A stretch of 64,000 bases of DNA. It comes from Cercis canadensis. Its lineage: Eukaryota > Streptophyta > Magnoliopsida > Fabales > Fabaceae. Where the stretch lies: positions 602,414 to 666,413 of the forward strand of contig QAOA01000121.1 in NCBI GenBank assembly GCA_003255065.1. Direction: 5' to 3'. Positions 47,404 to 57,619 of this stretch are shown in pieces (position 1 is the first letter of the stretch; every line of letters starts with the position of its first letter). The position numbers and the translations under genes were made by a program. The notes beneath the pieces are model-generated. The model saw only the letters and a program-made list of their open reading frames with translations. It ran no database searches and was not told where the DNA came from.

Positions 47404-50400
47404 ATGACGACTCGAATAGCGCCGGGAGTAGGAGCAAACTTGCTGGGCCAACACTCGGCGGAGAGGAATCAAGATGCTACTGCTTATGTCGGCAATCTTG
47501 ATCCCCAGGTTTTCTTCTATTTCCTCATTCTTCGTCTATCTCCTTGTTTCATTTTTTGAACTTCTCTGCTATGCTTCTAAGTATAAAAAAAATGAAAGAT
47601 TAGCTCAGGATTTTTAAGCAGCGCCTAGAAACTGATTCTGCTTTGGACTCTAACTGATTTTTCTTGTTGAAAATTGGCTGCACTTTCCCGTGTCCCTACA
47701 ACGGAGAGTATCTTTGGCTAGGGTTGAGAACAATCACTCTTTAGATGCTGGAATTTATCAATTAGCATCCAAGTTTCTTGCTAACCTCTGAAATTTGTTT
47801 TTGAGATTTATTTTTAAACTGACCTTTCATAGAGTTTGTATAATTTTCTGAAAAATAAATAGGCTCAGTTAGGTAAGAACATTTACAGGCTAGGCTTTTG
47901 TACCTCCCCCAAATGTTATAACCAGTTTACAGGCGTAGCGTTGCCCATCTGCCTATATATATGATTCAGTCTAGCTAAATTCTTTTTCCAGAGAAGTTTG
48001 GTTTTATATCTGCTCTTGTAATTATATTTTAAGTTCATATTATGTCTAGCTGCAATTAGTTGATAACTCTAACGGAATTTTTGTAAGCTGCTATCAGGTT
48101 ACTGAGGAGTTACTATGGGAGCTATTTGTTCAGGCTGGTCCAGTTGGTATGTTCGGTTTTCCTTGTATGATTCAAATAAATTTATGTTAATGAAAGCCTT
48201 TTCTTATTGTTTTGTTGATGAAATCTGCACATGATAATTGCGTACAAGCACTTAGAACTAGAAGAAGAATTAGTATACAGGTCTTGTGATGGGTGCTATT
48301 GATTGAGTCTCTAGGAACATGGTGTTTTTGATATACACATAAAAAGTGAAGTGTTATAATGGAAGCCATAGAGTATTAGTATACAGGTCTACAATTATTA
48401 CTGCTAACTCTAGTCAATTAACTAAATGGTTGAACTATTAGGGGGGTTGTTAATTCTATAGATAAGAGTTAGGGTCATCAATTACTAGTTAGATCATATC
48501 TTTATGTATCAAGTCTCTTTGTTAATGTAAAGAATATTGTATAATGATGCCCATTATGATTTAGGTTGTTGTTTTAAAGTACATCCAGGAGATTAAACAT
48601 GAAAAATGTCTTTGCACCTTGAGGCATGGAGCATTAAAAAAGCGCTCTAAAATTGATGAAAGAAAGAAAATTGATATTTAGATAAAGAAAAACTTTTGTT
48701 CAATTACTATAACTTAAATTTTAGATAACTGCTCAGTCATAAAATTTTAATAACACTGTAAATGCTGAAAGAAGTGTGTGATATTTGAGGGTTCACTATA
48801 ACCTTCTTGTTGTTTCTACCAAAAGCTCCTCTGAAACATGAAAATAATTGATTATTTAGTCTCCAAAGTGGTTGTCTTAAATATTTGAGGTTTCACTTTA
48901 ACCTTCTTTTTTCACCTTTCATTCGTTTCAGTTAATGTATATGTTCCAAAGGACAGAGTGACCAACCAACATCAAGGTTATGGATTTGTTGAATTCCGGA
49001 GTGAAGAAGATGCTGACTATGTAAGTATTCTTGATTACTATGGTCATGTTTTCTGCTGATTGGACGTGCTAATTGTTATTCTGTTTCTTTGCATATACAT
49101 GAATGCAGGCCATCAAGGTTCTTAATATGATTAAACTTTACGGGAAACCTATACGTGTAAATAAGGTATGAAGCATAGTACTTTTCCGTCATGTTACCTC
49201 TCTCTCTGTCCCACCCTTGTCATGCTATACGCTATATAGCAATCAATGAGTTATCATCAATCAAATTGCTCCTTCATCTATATATATATATATATATATA
49301 TTGGTTTTCCTTTTATAAACCTGCATTTTGGATGTTATAATGATATGAAAAGTTATTTGTTTATGCATCATGCATTGAGGGTATAAATATTACCCGTTTG
49401 TATGTCTCTAAGCGGTGTACATATTTTTTTTTTCTCTGTAGTTATTGTATGTCATTCTTATCATTGTATATGAATTATTTTCATAGTAGTTTATCTTGCA
49501 TGTATCTTTGTTTTTAAGTTTAATGCACACATCAGTTGGTATTTACTCTTGTTATTCGTCTTTTCTAAATGATGTCCTTGCTATGCCATATGGTTTTTTT
49601 TTTTCTTTTTTGGTGTGGGGGGAGGGGGGGTGGCGTTATGGGTTTGTATGCACTTTGTTGTATTTCTATGTAAAAATGATGTTGAATCTGAATTCCATAT
49701 CAATATTCATGCCACTTGATGAAAATGGAGTTTACTCTTTTTGGTTCCAGGCATCTCAAGATAAAAAGAGCTTGGATGTGGGGGCAAATCTTTTCATTGG
49801 AAACCTTGATCCTGTAAGTCATCAGATTTTGCCTTTGTTTAACAGATCAACACGTTCTGAACTTTGACACTTGACTTTGTGTTTGGTCTTGATGTTGCAG
49901 GATGTAGATGAGAAGCAATTGTATGATACTTTCAGTGCATTTGGAGTCATCGTTACAAATCCGAAGGTATGATCACATTGCATCATGTTTGTGAGACTCT
50001 AAGCAACAATATCCAACAACTAGCAGTTACTAGTACTTACCATTCTTCTTCCTTTTTTTCTTTACTGCTCAATATGAGTACTGCTGCTGCTTTGATATAA
50101 ATAATGTTCAGGTGACAGTAAATTTGACAAGAACCAACTGTTTGCTATGCTTTTTTTTTTAGCATTGTTCCACATCAGTTGGAAAAATGCCAAGATATTC
50201 CACCATATGACTCTCAATTGGTCCTCAGATAGGATGGATTCATTATTTTGTTCTCCTTATACACGCGGACTGGAATTTATGGGATGTAGATTTTGATAAG
50301 AGCGTTCATTATTTTGTTCTCCTTATACAAATGGAGTGGAATTAACGGGATTTAGTTTTTGATAAGAACATTCATTATTTTTCTCCTGGAGTTAATTGAA

Positions 50401-51880
50401 CACTTCTCTTGATCTACTCTTGAATTCTCCATTTTAGATGGAATATATATGTATGGCTAAGGTTCTGGCCTCATTTTTTATGATACATGTTTTGAATCAT
50501 TTATACTCATTTGTCTCCATCAACCCTCCATCCTTAGAGGGGAAAGGCACTATTTTACACAAAATTATGCATATGATCTGATATTAGGACTATTTCATTG
50601 CAGATCATGAGAGATCCTGAGACAGGAAATTCCCGTGGTTTTGGCTTTATTAGCTATGATTCATTTGAGGCATCTGATGCAGCTATTGAGGTATGTCTCT
50701 GCTGATACTCATATCTTGTTTGTCTTGCTTGAATACCATTTGGAGAAAGGTGGTGTGAATTTATCCACTTATTGTTTTGTTATATTATTTCAGCCCATGT
50801 AGATCATAAAAAATGTCTAATTTATATTTGTAGTTTTGGCTTTATTTTAGTATGACTGGCATGAGTTTTAAGCAGCCCACTAGGTTGTCGGGGGGTAGTG
50901 GTGATTTTGTAGGAGATTCTCGGGTTCTTGCCATAAAATGCACAAAAAGTGGGGTAGCAATAAGTACCTTGTGTGATTGTTATGTCAATTCTGTTTTTAT
51001 CTATGTTATTTTATGCTTGTAACATCTTATGATAGTTTTGTTGTCTCAGTCTGCAAATCATACATTAATCCTACTAAAAATGCTTAGATACAACAAACTG
51101 CATACTTTTGACTATAAAAAATGGTAAGCATGCCCACATTGCTGATATGAGATGGGTTTTTCTAAATTTCACAGGCAATGAATGGACAATATCTATGCAA
51201 TCGTCAGATAACAGTTTCATATGCATATAAGAAAGACACTAAAGGGGAAAGGCATGGAACTCCAGCAGGTGAGCTCAGTAATTGCAGTTGTATTATTGTT
51301 AGATTAATTATTGTAGTTTTTTAGAACCATTTGCTTATATGCTGCTATATATGATGCAGAGAGAGTTTTGGCTGCAAGCAATCCAACTGCACAGAAGAGC
51401 AGGCCGCACACTTTATTTGCCAGTGGACCTCCAACACTTCCTAATGTTCCTCAGGCTAATGGTACCATCACTGCTCCTGTGCCTCCTCGCCCCTTCGCAA
51501 ACGGAGTTGCACCTGCTGCTATTCCTGCCCTTCGTCCACCACCCCCTCAAGGTGCACCGTTTCCCCCTATGCAGGTAGGTGGGCAACCTGCATGGCATCA
51601 ACAGCAACCAGGTCAACCAATGCCACCACCTGCAATGCCTCCACCTCCCCTTCAGCAGTTTAGGCCACCTCACTCAGGTATGCAACCACCTCCCCCTCCA
51701 CAGGCAGTTCTGGGTCCTCCCAGGCCTCTGCCACCGCCGACAGGACTGACAGGCCAAACACCTATTTGGCGACCACCACCACCCCCTCACCCCCAGCAAC
51801 AAGGTGTAAGGCCCCCAATGCCTCAGTCCTCAATGCCACCGCCTCCTCATAATCCTCCACCTCCACCTCCTTCAAGTTGA
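47404..51880 (+). CDS. SF3B4: SF3b subunit 4 (SF3B4 / SAP49)
   Basis: Nine exons: 47404-47508, 48098-48146, 48932-49020, 49109-49165, 49751-49813, 49901-49966, 50604-50690, 51175-51268, 51360-51880; 376 aa. RRM1 (about 28-105) has AYVGNLDPQ and [10 protein letters not shown]2 (about 114-190) has LFIGNLDP and RGFGFISY. The rest, from about residue 230, is Pro-rich with PPPPP runs, as in SAP49 of animals and plants. SF3B4 belongs to the SF3b part of U2 snRNP and contacts pre-mRNA near the branch site in the nucleus. The Arabidopsis copy at the matching locus is At2g18510 (emb2444, JANUS), needed for embryo development and also tied to transcription. Start chosen at the ATG opening [14 protein letters not shown], which fits the family. 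Confidence 0.95.
49277..49301. repeat. (TA)n microsatellite
   Basis: Alternating TA of about 24 bases in SF3B4 intron 4. Confidence 0.9.
50239..50390. repeat. 66-bp tandem repeat, 2.3 copies
   Basis: The unit beginning TTCATTATTTTGTTCTCCTT starts at 50239, 50305 and (partial) 50371, with several substitutions between copies. It lies in SF3B4 intron 6. Confidence 0.8.
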
Positions 51881-52549
51881 AGGGTTGTTATCCTTCTGGA
51901 ATGTTCCTAACTCATGATCTGAAAAATTTCTCCTAGCGATCAACTTTTTGTCGTAGGACACTCTGTTTCTTAAATAATATAACGTAGATTGTATTATGAA
52001 CATCCTTCACAGACAAGAGGCAATACTACAAAAAGAAAGAGAAAGACGCTTGAATTTTGCATTATGCCTAAGAGTATCCATGTTTTGGTCTTTTCTTGTG
52101 TCTATAACATAATTGATTGCTTCTTCAAGAATATAGCAGTCCTAATAATAATACAGCCATGTTCCTTTGTGGATAGTGATAGTGAAGGTTGTAATCAGTT
52201 GAAATAGTCAAAATGATTAATATTTAATTTGTGAAACAGGAAGGGCACAGAAACATGTATTTTTTCTATCTAGGAAAATAATTAAGAATACATTTTTCAA
52301 GTTTTAGTAGTAACGACTTTAGGAAATAAAAAAAAAAAACTTTCATACTGGTAGTTGTGTAGAGTCTGCACAACAGTCCTTGAAAATTCGGTTGCTTCTA
52401 TATATATTCTCTCTTTGTATAACATTTGAAATATTTACACATTGAGGAAAAAAACATATATTTCATATGTCACATGCCATCAGCTCCTAGAGATATGCTA
52501 ACGCTATTTTCCACTTGTACGATTTGGGTTCCGCTGCTGGGATTCGAAC

Positions 52550-52722
52550 TAGGAATTGGCAATTTGACCCATATCCAATAGAGTTTTGTTATTTTTACCC
52601 AATCGAATACGAGTATGGGATAGAAAAAATTGGTATGGAGATGGGAATAAATATTTAAATAAGTAATTTTATGGAGCCAGAGTCAATGATGGGGAAGGCA
52701 GTACCCGCCTCGTCCTGCTCTG

Positions 52723-52776
<54 letters not shown>

Positions 52777-52970
52777 GTGTGTGTAATATACAAAAATCTC
52801 AAATTCAGAAAAGTATGACTTCATGGGTAAATGGGACGGGACATAGGATAAATGGACATTCAATGAGGCGGATATGAGGCCATTGAAAATCTCTAACCGA
52901 AAATGGGACATGAAGATGTCTTTCGAGGACAAAAACGAGGAGTGTCTACCCTACCCCATTACCATCCCTA
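52550..52970. mobile_element. Non-autonomous hAT element (421 bp)
   Basis: The ends are TAGGAATTGGCAATTTGACCC on the left and, in inverse, TAGGGATGGTAATGGGGTAG on the right. These are the YAGGGATGGYAA-type termini of plant hAT elements. Flanking 8-mers are ATTCGAAC (52542-52549) and ATTCAAAC (52971-52978), 7 of 8 identical. The interior has an (AT)n tract at 52725-52772 followed by (GT)n. No transposase. Confidence 0.8.
52725..52772. repeat. (AT)n microsatellite in the hAT element
   Basis: About 48 bases of alternating AT followed by a short GT run; likely length-polymorphic. Confidence 0.95.
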
Positions 52971-52978
52971 ATTCAAAC

Positions 52979-53470
52979 TAGAAATTCAGGTTTAGAATTC
53001 GTCAATTGTTATGCTATGGTGGATGTTTTTGATATTTAATTGTACAAAATATATTATTATAGAAATTGGCTGAAAATAAACGCTCACTGAAAATCTAAAT
53101 AAAAAGAAATAATTACTATCACAGCAAAAAAAANAAAAAAAAAAAAAAAAGAACTACTAAAATTAAATTCCTCTTCAGGGATTCAAACCAAAAAATTAAA
53201 ATTAAGAATTTACCTGAGGTAACTGCTACAACTGATATTTTTTATTTTTTGTTATGCAAAGTATATTATTTATAATTTTTTGCACCTCTCTACGAAGCTC
53301 TGGCCCAAAATAAACGCCCATAAAAAATCTAAGTAAAAAAAGAACTACTAAAATATTAACCCAGAAATTTAAATTTACGATTTCATCAAAGATTAGTGCT
53401 ACAGTAAATACTTTTGATCTTTGGTTCTGCCAAATATATTATTTATAGCTATTTCATCGAATAAACAAAA
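52979..53470. repeat. Diverged tandem units of about 180 bp
   Basis: Three units share the order: ATTCAAAC-like start, AGAATT/GATTT core, TTTTTGATATT, a GCAAA/ACAAA-TATATTATT block, AATAAACGC and AAAATCTAARTAAAAA. They begin at about 52971, 53172 and 53360. The first unit is split by the hAT element, whose target site lies in the ATTCAAAC motif. Divergence is high. Confidence 0.5.
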
Positions 53471-53678
53471 TAAAGTAGACATAAGAGAAGATTGCGGAAT
53501 TTTTTTTTTTTTCCAAACCAATATACAGTATTTATATTTATCATGAACAGAATAAACACTAAATTACAAACATCAGCAAAAGTCTCTTTATAAAACTACA
53601 AAAATATTTATTTTGTTTTATTCATTAATTGTTATAAAGGGGGCCTCTTAACAAGCCACATTTATGAAATTTAGGGTG

Positions 53679-53982
53679 TGCGTAATTTTGTTTTTATTTT
53701 AAAAAATTATGTTTAAAAATTATTCTACAAAACAAAAGTATAAAAAAAATTTGTTTGATAATTATCATTGTGTCATTAACAAAAAAAATCTGTTCTCCAT
53801 CTTTTACTTGTTTTGAGAACAAAAACAATTCTCTCTTATTTTTGTTTTCTTGTTTTTAGAATAATACTTTGAAAATAAAATTTTAAAACATGTAAACAAA
53901 AATAACACTATCAAATAAAAATTTTGTTTTATTTTTTTCAAAAGAAAAAATAATTTTTAAAAATTAAAATCAAACATACCCC
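53679..53982. mobile_element. MITE-like AT-rich inverted repeat
   Basis: GGGTGTGCGTAATTTTGTTTTTATT at the left is roughly mirrored by the right end (inverse: GGGGTATGTTTGATTTTAATTTT), and the interior is also partly symmetric (AAAAATTATG against ATAATTTTTA). The target-site duplication is unclear, so the call is tentative. Confidence 0.4.
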
Positions 53983-54954
53983 TAACTTCCATGCCATCCC
54001 TCCCCACCTTGGCCGAGCACGTGAACAGTTGCGAGGGAGTAGTCCCCCACTTCCAATGCTCCAAGAGAAGAAAGCTTATCCTTCTGATTCTCTTAAAACT
54101 GAAACCATGATCCATCGTGTACAGCATGGGCATTATACATACCACAACGAGGTCCCCCCCCCACCCCCCCTTTTACCCTCCTCCTTTTCTCTGAAAATGG
54201 TTTTTATAGAAAAAGAAAAAGACCATAATAAAACCAATTTTATGGGCCGAAATCAAATCCCGAGGAATAGGGGGTGTTAGGATGAATCGAACGGTGGATG
54301 GGGGTTGAGGTTCCAGAACACCGTGCCTGACCGCTGACTCGTAGCCTAGGGCCATTCATTGAAGAGTGAGAGAAGATGCAGTGAATCATGCTATTGCTAT
54401 TGTTAGGCTACCAATACATGCCATTACGAATCCACCAGCTACGTAGTACACGAAACCAAACATGTCTACATGCCTCTAACCTCATCTCATGTCTCATGCC
54501 TAATGCCAGTCTAATAGATAGTAATAGTAATACTGTAAAAGAGTAATGACTCATGCGTCATATCATACTCATCCAATTCCGAACTGAAAAAGAGCTGTCG
54601 TTTCTCTGGGAACAAGTGCGCGTTTTATTCAGAATCAGATAAAGAGGGCGCAGGGCAAGGAATCTCTGATACCGTGCGCGCGAGGACCTCACTGAATTTT
54701 ACTACTTCCAGTAACGACGTGGACCAGTGTCGGATTTTTCACATTATTTCTCCATTTTCTCTCACATATTTTCAGTTTTGACGTGGCCTTCACGAAAGAG
54801 AGTGTCGTTATCCAGTAACTGAAACAGTGATTTCTGGCATTTTAAGCTGCATTGCAGTTGCAGCTGTGGGTAGTCACTATTAGTCTATTACTAACAATGT
54901 TAGCTCATTGCCATTTTATATACAGAGGCAAATAGACACTGATAGTGGATAGAT

Positions 54955-55218
54955 ATGCGCGGTGTACGATATATCCGATTACGAGCACCACCAGTAGAAG
55001 CAGCACAAATGGTGAGAGCCGCAGTTCCGTCGTTTAGCATGTGTAGCTTTGTACTAACTACACTAGTACTAGCACTACTATCGCTGCCAGGGTACTTGCT
55101 TCAATTTGCATACTATTTTCTTACCATTGCCTTCCCCTTGTTGCTGGTCGCTCTAGCCAGTGCTTACGTTGCTTACACTATCACAAAAGGGACAACATCA
55201 GCTGTCCGAGTACTTTAG
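54955..55218 (+). CDS. Possible small two-helix membrane protein
   Basis: An 87-codon frame that I do not recognise. A TATA-like TTTTATATACA ends about 30 bp before the first ATG. That would leave almost no leader, so the second ATG at 55009 (MVRAAVPSFSMCS) is the likelier start, giving 69 aa. From there the protein has two long hydrophobic runs (SFVLTTLVLALLSLPGYLLQ and FLTIAFPLLLVALASAYVAY) and a short polar tail (TITKGTTSAVRVL). That predicts a small membrane protein with two helices. Two ACGTGG cores lie 170-240 bp upstream. Composition is less AT-rich than the flanks, which supports coding. It could still be a chance frame. Confidence 0.45.
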   Translation: MRGVRYIRLRAPPVEAAQMVRAAVPSFSMCSFVLTTLVLALLSLPGYLLQFAYYFLTIAFPLLLVALASAYVAYTITKGTTSAVRVL

Positions 55219-55279
55219 GGCCCATTAATTATGCAGGATACTATGTATATTCACTATTCACTGTTTAGAATTCCTCTTG

Positions 55280-55644
55280 CCATCGAATTCTTATTGATTT
55301 TAGAAATTGGATGAAACGTGTGATTCATTATTAACAGGGGACCTCTTAGTTGAATAAACAGAAGTATAAACATGCGGTTCACTAATAAGGATTTTCAGAC
55401 CAATCTTCTAATGTTATATTAGACCCGCCTACTTGCACAAGCATCTCTTTAATTTGAGATANCCATCGAATTCTTATTGATTTTAGAAATTGGATGAAAC
55501 GTGTGATTCATTATTAACAGGGGACCTCTTAGTTGAATAAATAGAAGTATAAACATGCGGTTCACTAATAAGGATTTTCAGACCAATCTTCTAATGTTAT
55601 ATTAGACCCGCCTACTTGCACAAGCATCTCTTTAATTTGAGATA
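55280..55644. repeat. 182-bp duplication on both sides of N 55462
   Basis: 55280-55461 recurs as 55463-55644 with one substitution (AATAAACAG versus AATAAATAG). The boundary is exactly the N. Probable overlapping contig ends. Confidence 0.92.
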
Positions 55645-56464
55645 ATGAGAAAATGAGAATTTAAACATATAACATCAATTTATGTTTGCTTGTGGACATG
55701 CAACTCTCCTATAACACAATTGTCAAGTGCTTACATTTGAGCCAGTCAAACAAAAAAATTTCAAGCAAAATTACATAAATGTAGATAGAATCACTTATTA
55801 TTATATACATTAATTAATTAATTAATTGTGAGTGTATGTAACTGTTGTTTACACAACAACATAACTCCATACATTCCCAATTCCATCTTTTGAGGGGTCC
55901 AAACTTCATGATTTGAAACGTTGGTCAATCACTCATCACTCGTGAGTGCATGGTCAATAAGGTGAGGCTCCCATTATTCCGGTCCTTTTCATGACCACCC
56001 AAGTCTCTGCGATGTGGACCATGACCAACTTCACCAGAAATGATAAAAATGTACGGTGTGAACTGTGTATAAAACTACTCTTTCCTTTACATATGCATAT
56101 ATAAAGTATAAGCATTGTTGGGATTAAGAGAGAGAGAAAAGTGAGAATGAGGAAGACAATGGTAAAAGAAGACATTTTGTTCCTCATTTTCACATATGCC
56201 TGATGACAAAGATCAAAACGAGGATCAAATCGATTTTTGTGTGAAAATTTATTCAAAACTACAGAGTTTGGCATTGTATCTTTTGTATGAGGATCATCTT
56301 AAGTTATATAATTGATTAATTCATATTTTCGTCGAATATAAATTCCATTTGACATAATTTTCGAATGAGAAATAGCAAAAAATATTATCGAACAGAGAAT
56401 AGAGATTTCATGAATATACGATTAATTCGTCTACGTGTATATATGATAGATAAAAACAATATGA
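55645..56464. other. Spacer downstream of the OVATE gene
   Basis: AT-rich, no supported gene. The 106-codon minus frame at 55954-56274 has one hydrophobic run but no known domain, and lies just beyond the 3' end of the minus-strand OVATE gene. Confidence 0.5.
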
Positions 56465-57484
56465 TTATGATAATTTAGTTGGTCTTGTACAAAACAAAGC
56501 CTCCCAAATCTCAGTGAAAGCCTCAACAATAATCCCATGATGTTTACTAGAATTAAGAGACAAGAAACAGTGCAAAAGCTGCTCCAAATCCTTCTCCTCA
56601 AACATCTGCTTCTCCAAAATCATCTCCATCATCGATCTCCTAAAATCCTCGTACGGATCCTCCGACTTCTTCACCACCGCGAAGCTCTCTCTCACCTTCC
56701 CTTCCACCCTGCACGGTATCAGCCTCTGAAACATCGACAGCCTCGCCGGCGACCCGGTCTCCGGTGACGAGATTGACTTCTTCCTCATCGAAACGCTCCG
56801 TCTTGATTTCTTCTTTTTGTTCTTCTTCATCCTCTTCTGCTTCTGCTTCATCTTCTCTCCTTCGTTGCCTGGGGTCTCGCAGATGGTCTCCAAGTGAGGG
56901 TTGAACTCGGAGGACGACTCCGTGGAGAAGCTTCTAGAAGACGAAACTAGGGTTTCGGTTTCTTCTTCGTCCACGTCTCTCTCGTCGTAACCGTCACTAC
57001 TGAATAACCCACAGCTGTCCGCTGAGGAGGTGCTGATACGAACTGTTCTTCGTGTCGTTTTCTTCTTTTTAACACGCCGTTTCTTCTTAGAGAGACGCGA
57101 AGGTGGTGGAAGAGGCAAAACGTCATCGTCGCCGGTGTCTGATCCGCCGGAGACTGAGGAGTTGTAGATTTTGCGACGAGGAGTTTCGTCGTAGACTTTG
57201 GCGACGACGTGCCATTTATCTTCTTGTTCCCACTGGAAGTCGTCGTCGGAGAGGGTGGCTGTTGATCTGAAACCGCATCCGACGGAGATAAGCGCCGAGG
57301 ACACGTGGCGTCCGAGGGAGGAGTGGTGGGGTTTGGAGGGTGGTGGGCCCGCCGGGGAGAAATGGAAGTTGATGAGTTTGGAGAAGGAAGGTACTGGGTT
57401 TGATGGTAGGGTGGAGGGATCTTTGGAACGGCACGTTTGGAAAGAGAGGACACGAGATATTCGAAATTTGAAACGTTTCGCCAT
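56465..57484 (-). CDS. OFP7: OVATE family protein (OFP7 type)
   Basis: Single exon, 339 aa. The start is the ATG of MAKRFKFRISRVLSFQTCRS. An upstream in-frame ATG at 57574 lies in leader sequence rich in basic codons and is not conserved in type. Middle features are DDFQWEQEDKWHVVAKVYDE, an Arg/Lys-rich NLS (KKKRRVKKKK), and Ser-rich and acidic stretches. The C-terminal OVATE domain (about residues 270-335) shows SEDPYEDFRRSMMEMI, DLEQLLHCFLSLN and HGIIVEAFTEIWEALF. OFPs are plant-specific transcriptional repressors that interact with TALE homeodomain proteins and TRM proteins and affect organ shape. The position next to SF3B4 and a polyol transporter matches OFP7 (At2g18500). Confidence 0.93.
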   Translation of the reverse strand: MAKRFKFRISRVLSFQTCRSKDPSTLPSNPVPSFSKLINFHFSPAGPPPSKPHHSSLGRHVSSALISVGCGFRSTATLSDDDFQWEQEDKWHVVAKVYDETPRRKIYNSSVSGGSDTGDDDVLPLPPPSRLSKKKRRVKKKKTTRRTVRISTSSADSCGLFSSDGYDERDVDEEETETLVSSSRSFSTESSSEFNPHLETICETPGNEGEKMKQKQKRMKKNKKKKSRRSVSMRKKSISSPETGSPARLSMFQRLIPCRVEGKVRESFAVVKKSEDPYEDFRRSMMEMILEKQMFEEKDLEQLLHCFLSLNSSKHHGIIVEAFTEIWEALFCTRPTKLS

Positions 57485-57600
57485 CTTTCTCTTCTTCTTC
57501 TTCTGCTTCTGCTTGATGACTCTTTTTTCTGTTGGAATTTGCCTTTTGGGGGTGGTGTGCAGCGTGAAAAACATCTACTGTTTGCCTGTGAAAAGTGGGG

Positions 57601-57611
57601 GTTTATATAGG
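57601..57611 (-). promoter_or_regulatory. TATA box of the OVATE gene
   Basis: On the minus strand CCCTATATAAAC lies about 120 bp before the ATG, a consensus TATA context. Confidence 0.55.
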
Positions 57612-57619
57612 GAGTCAAT

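Larger units (their letters stand above)
51881..54954. other. Spacer with MITEs and diverged tandem repeats
   Basis: No host gene seen. After the SF3B4 3' UTR come an hAT MITE (52550-52970), diverged tandem units (52979-53470), an N in a poly(A) run (53134) and a MITE-like inverted repeat (53679-53982). A C-run lies at about 54153-54170. ACGTGG cores occur at about 54718 and 54782, ahead of the possible small membrane-protein gene. Confidence 0.55.

Noticed and set aside
52542..52556. GGGATTCGAACTAG resembling a tRNA B box
   Set aside because: No A box or cloverleaf; the motif is the target site of the hAT element and part of a tandem repeat.
56947..57618. 223-codon minus-strand frame overlapping the OVATE gene
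   Set aside because: It overlaps the OVATE frame in another phase. It has no domain, whereas the OVATE frame carries the conserved C-terminal domain.
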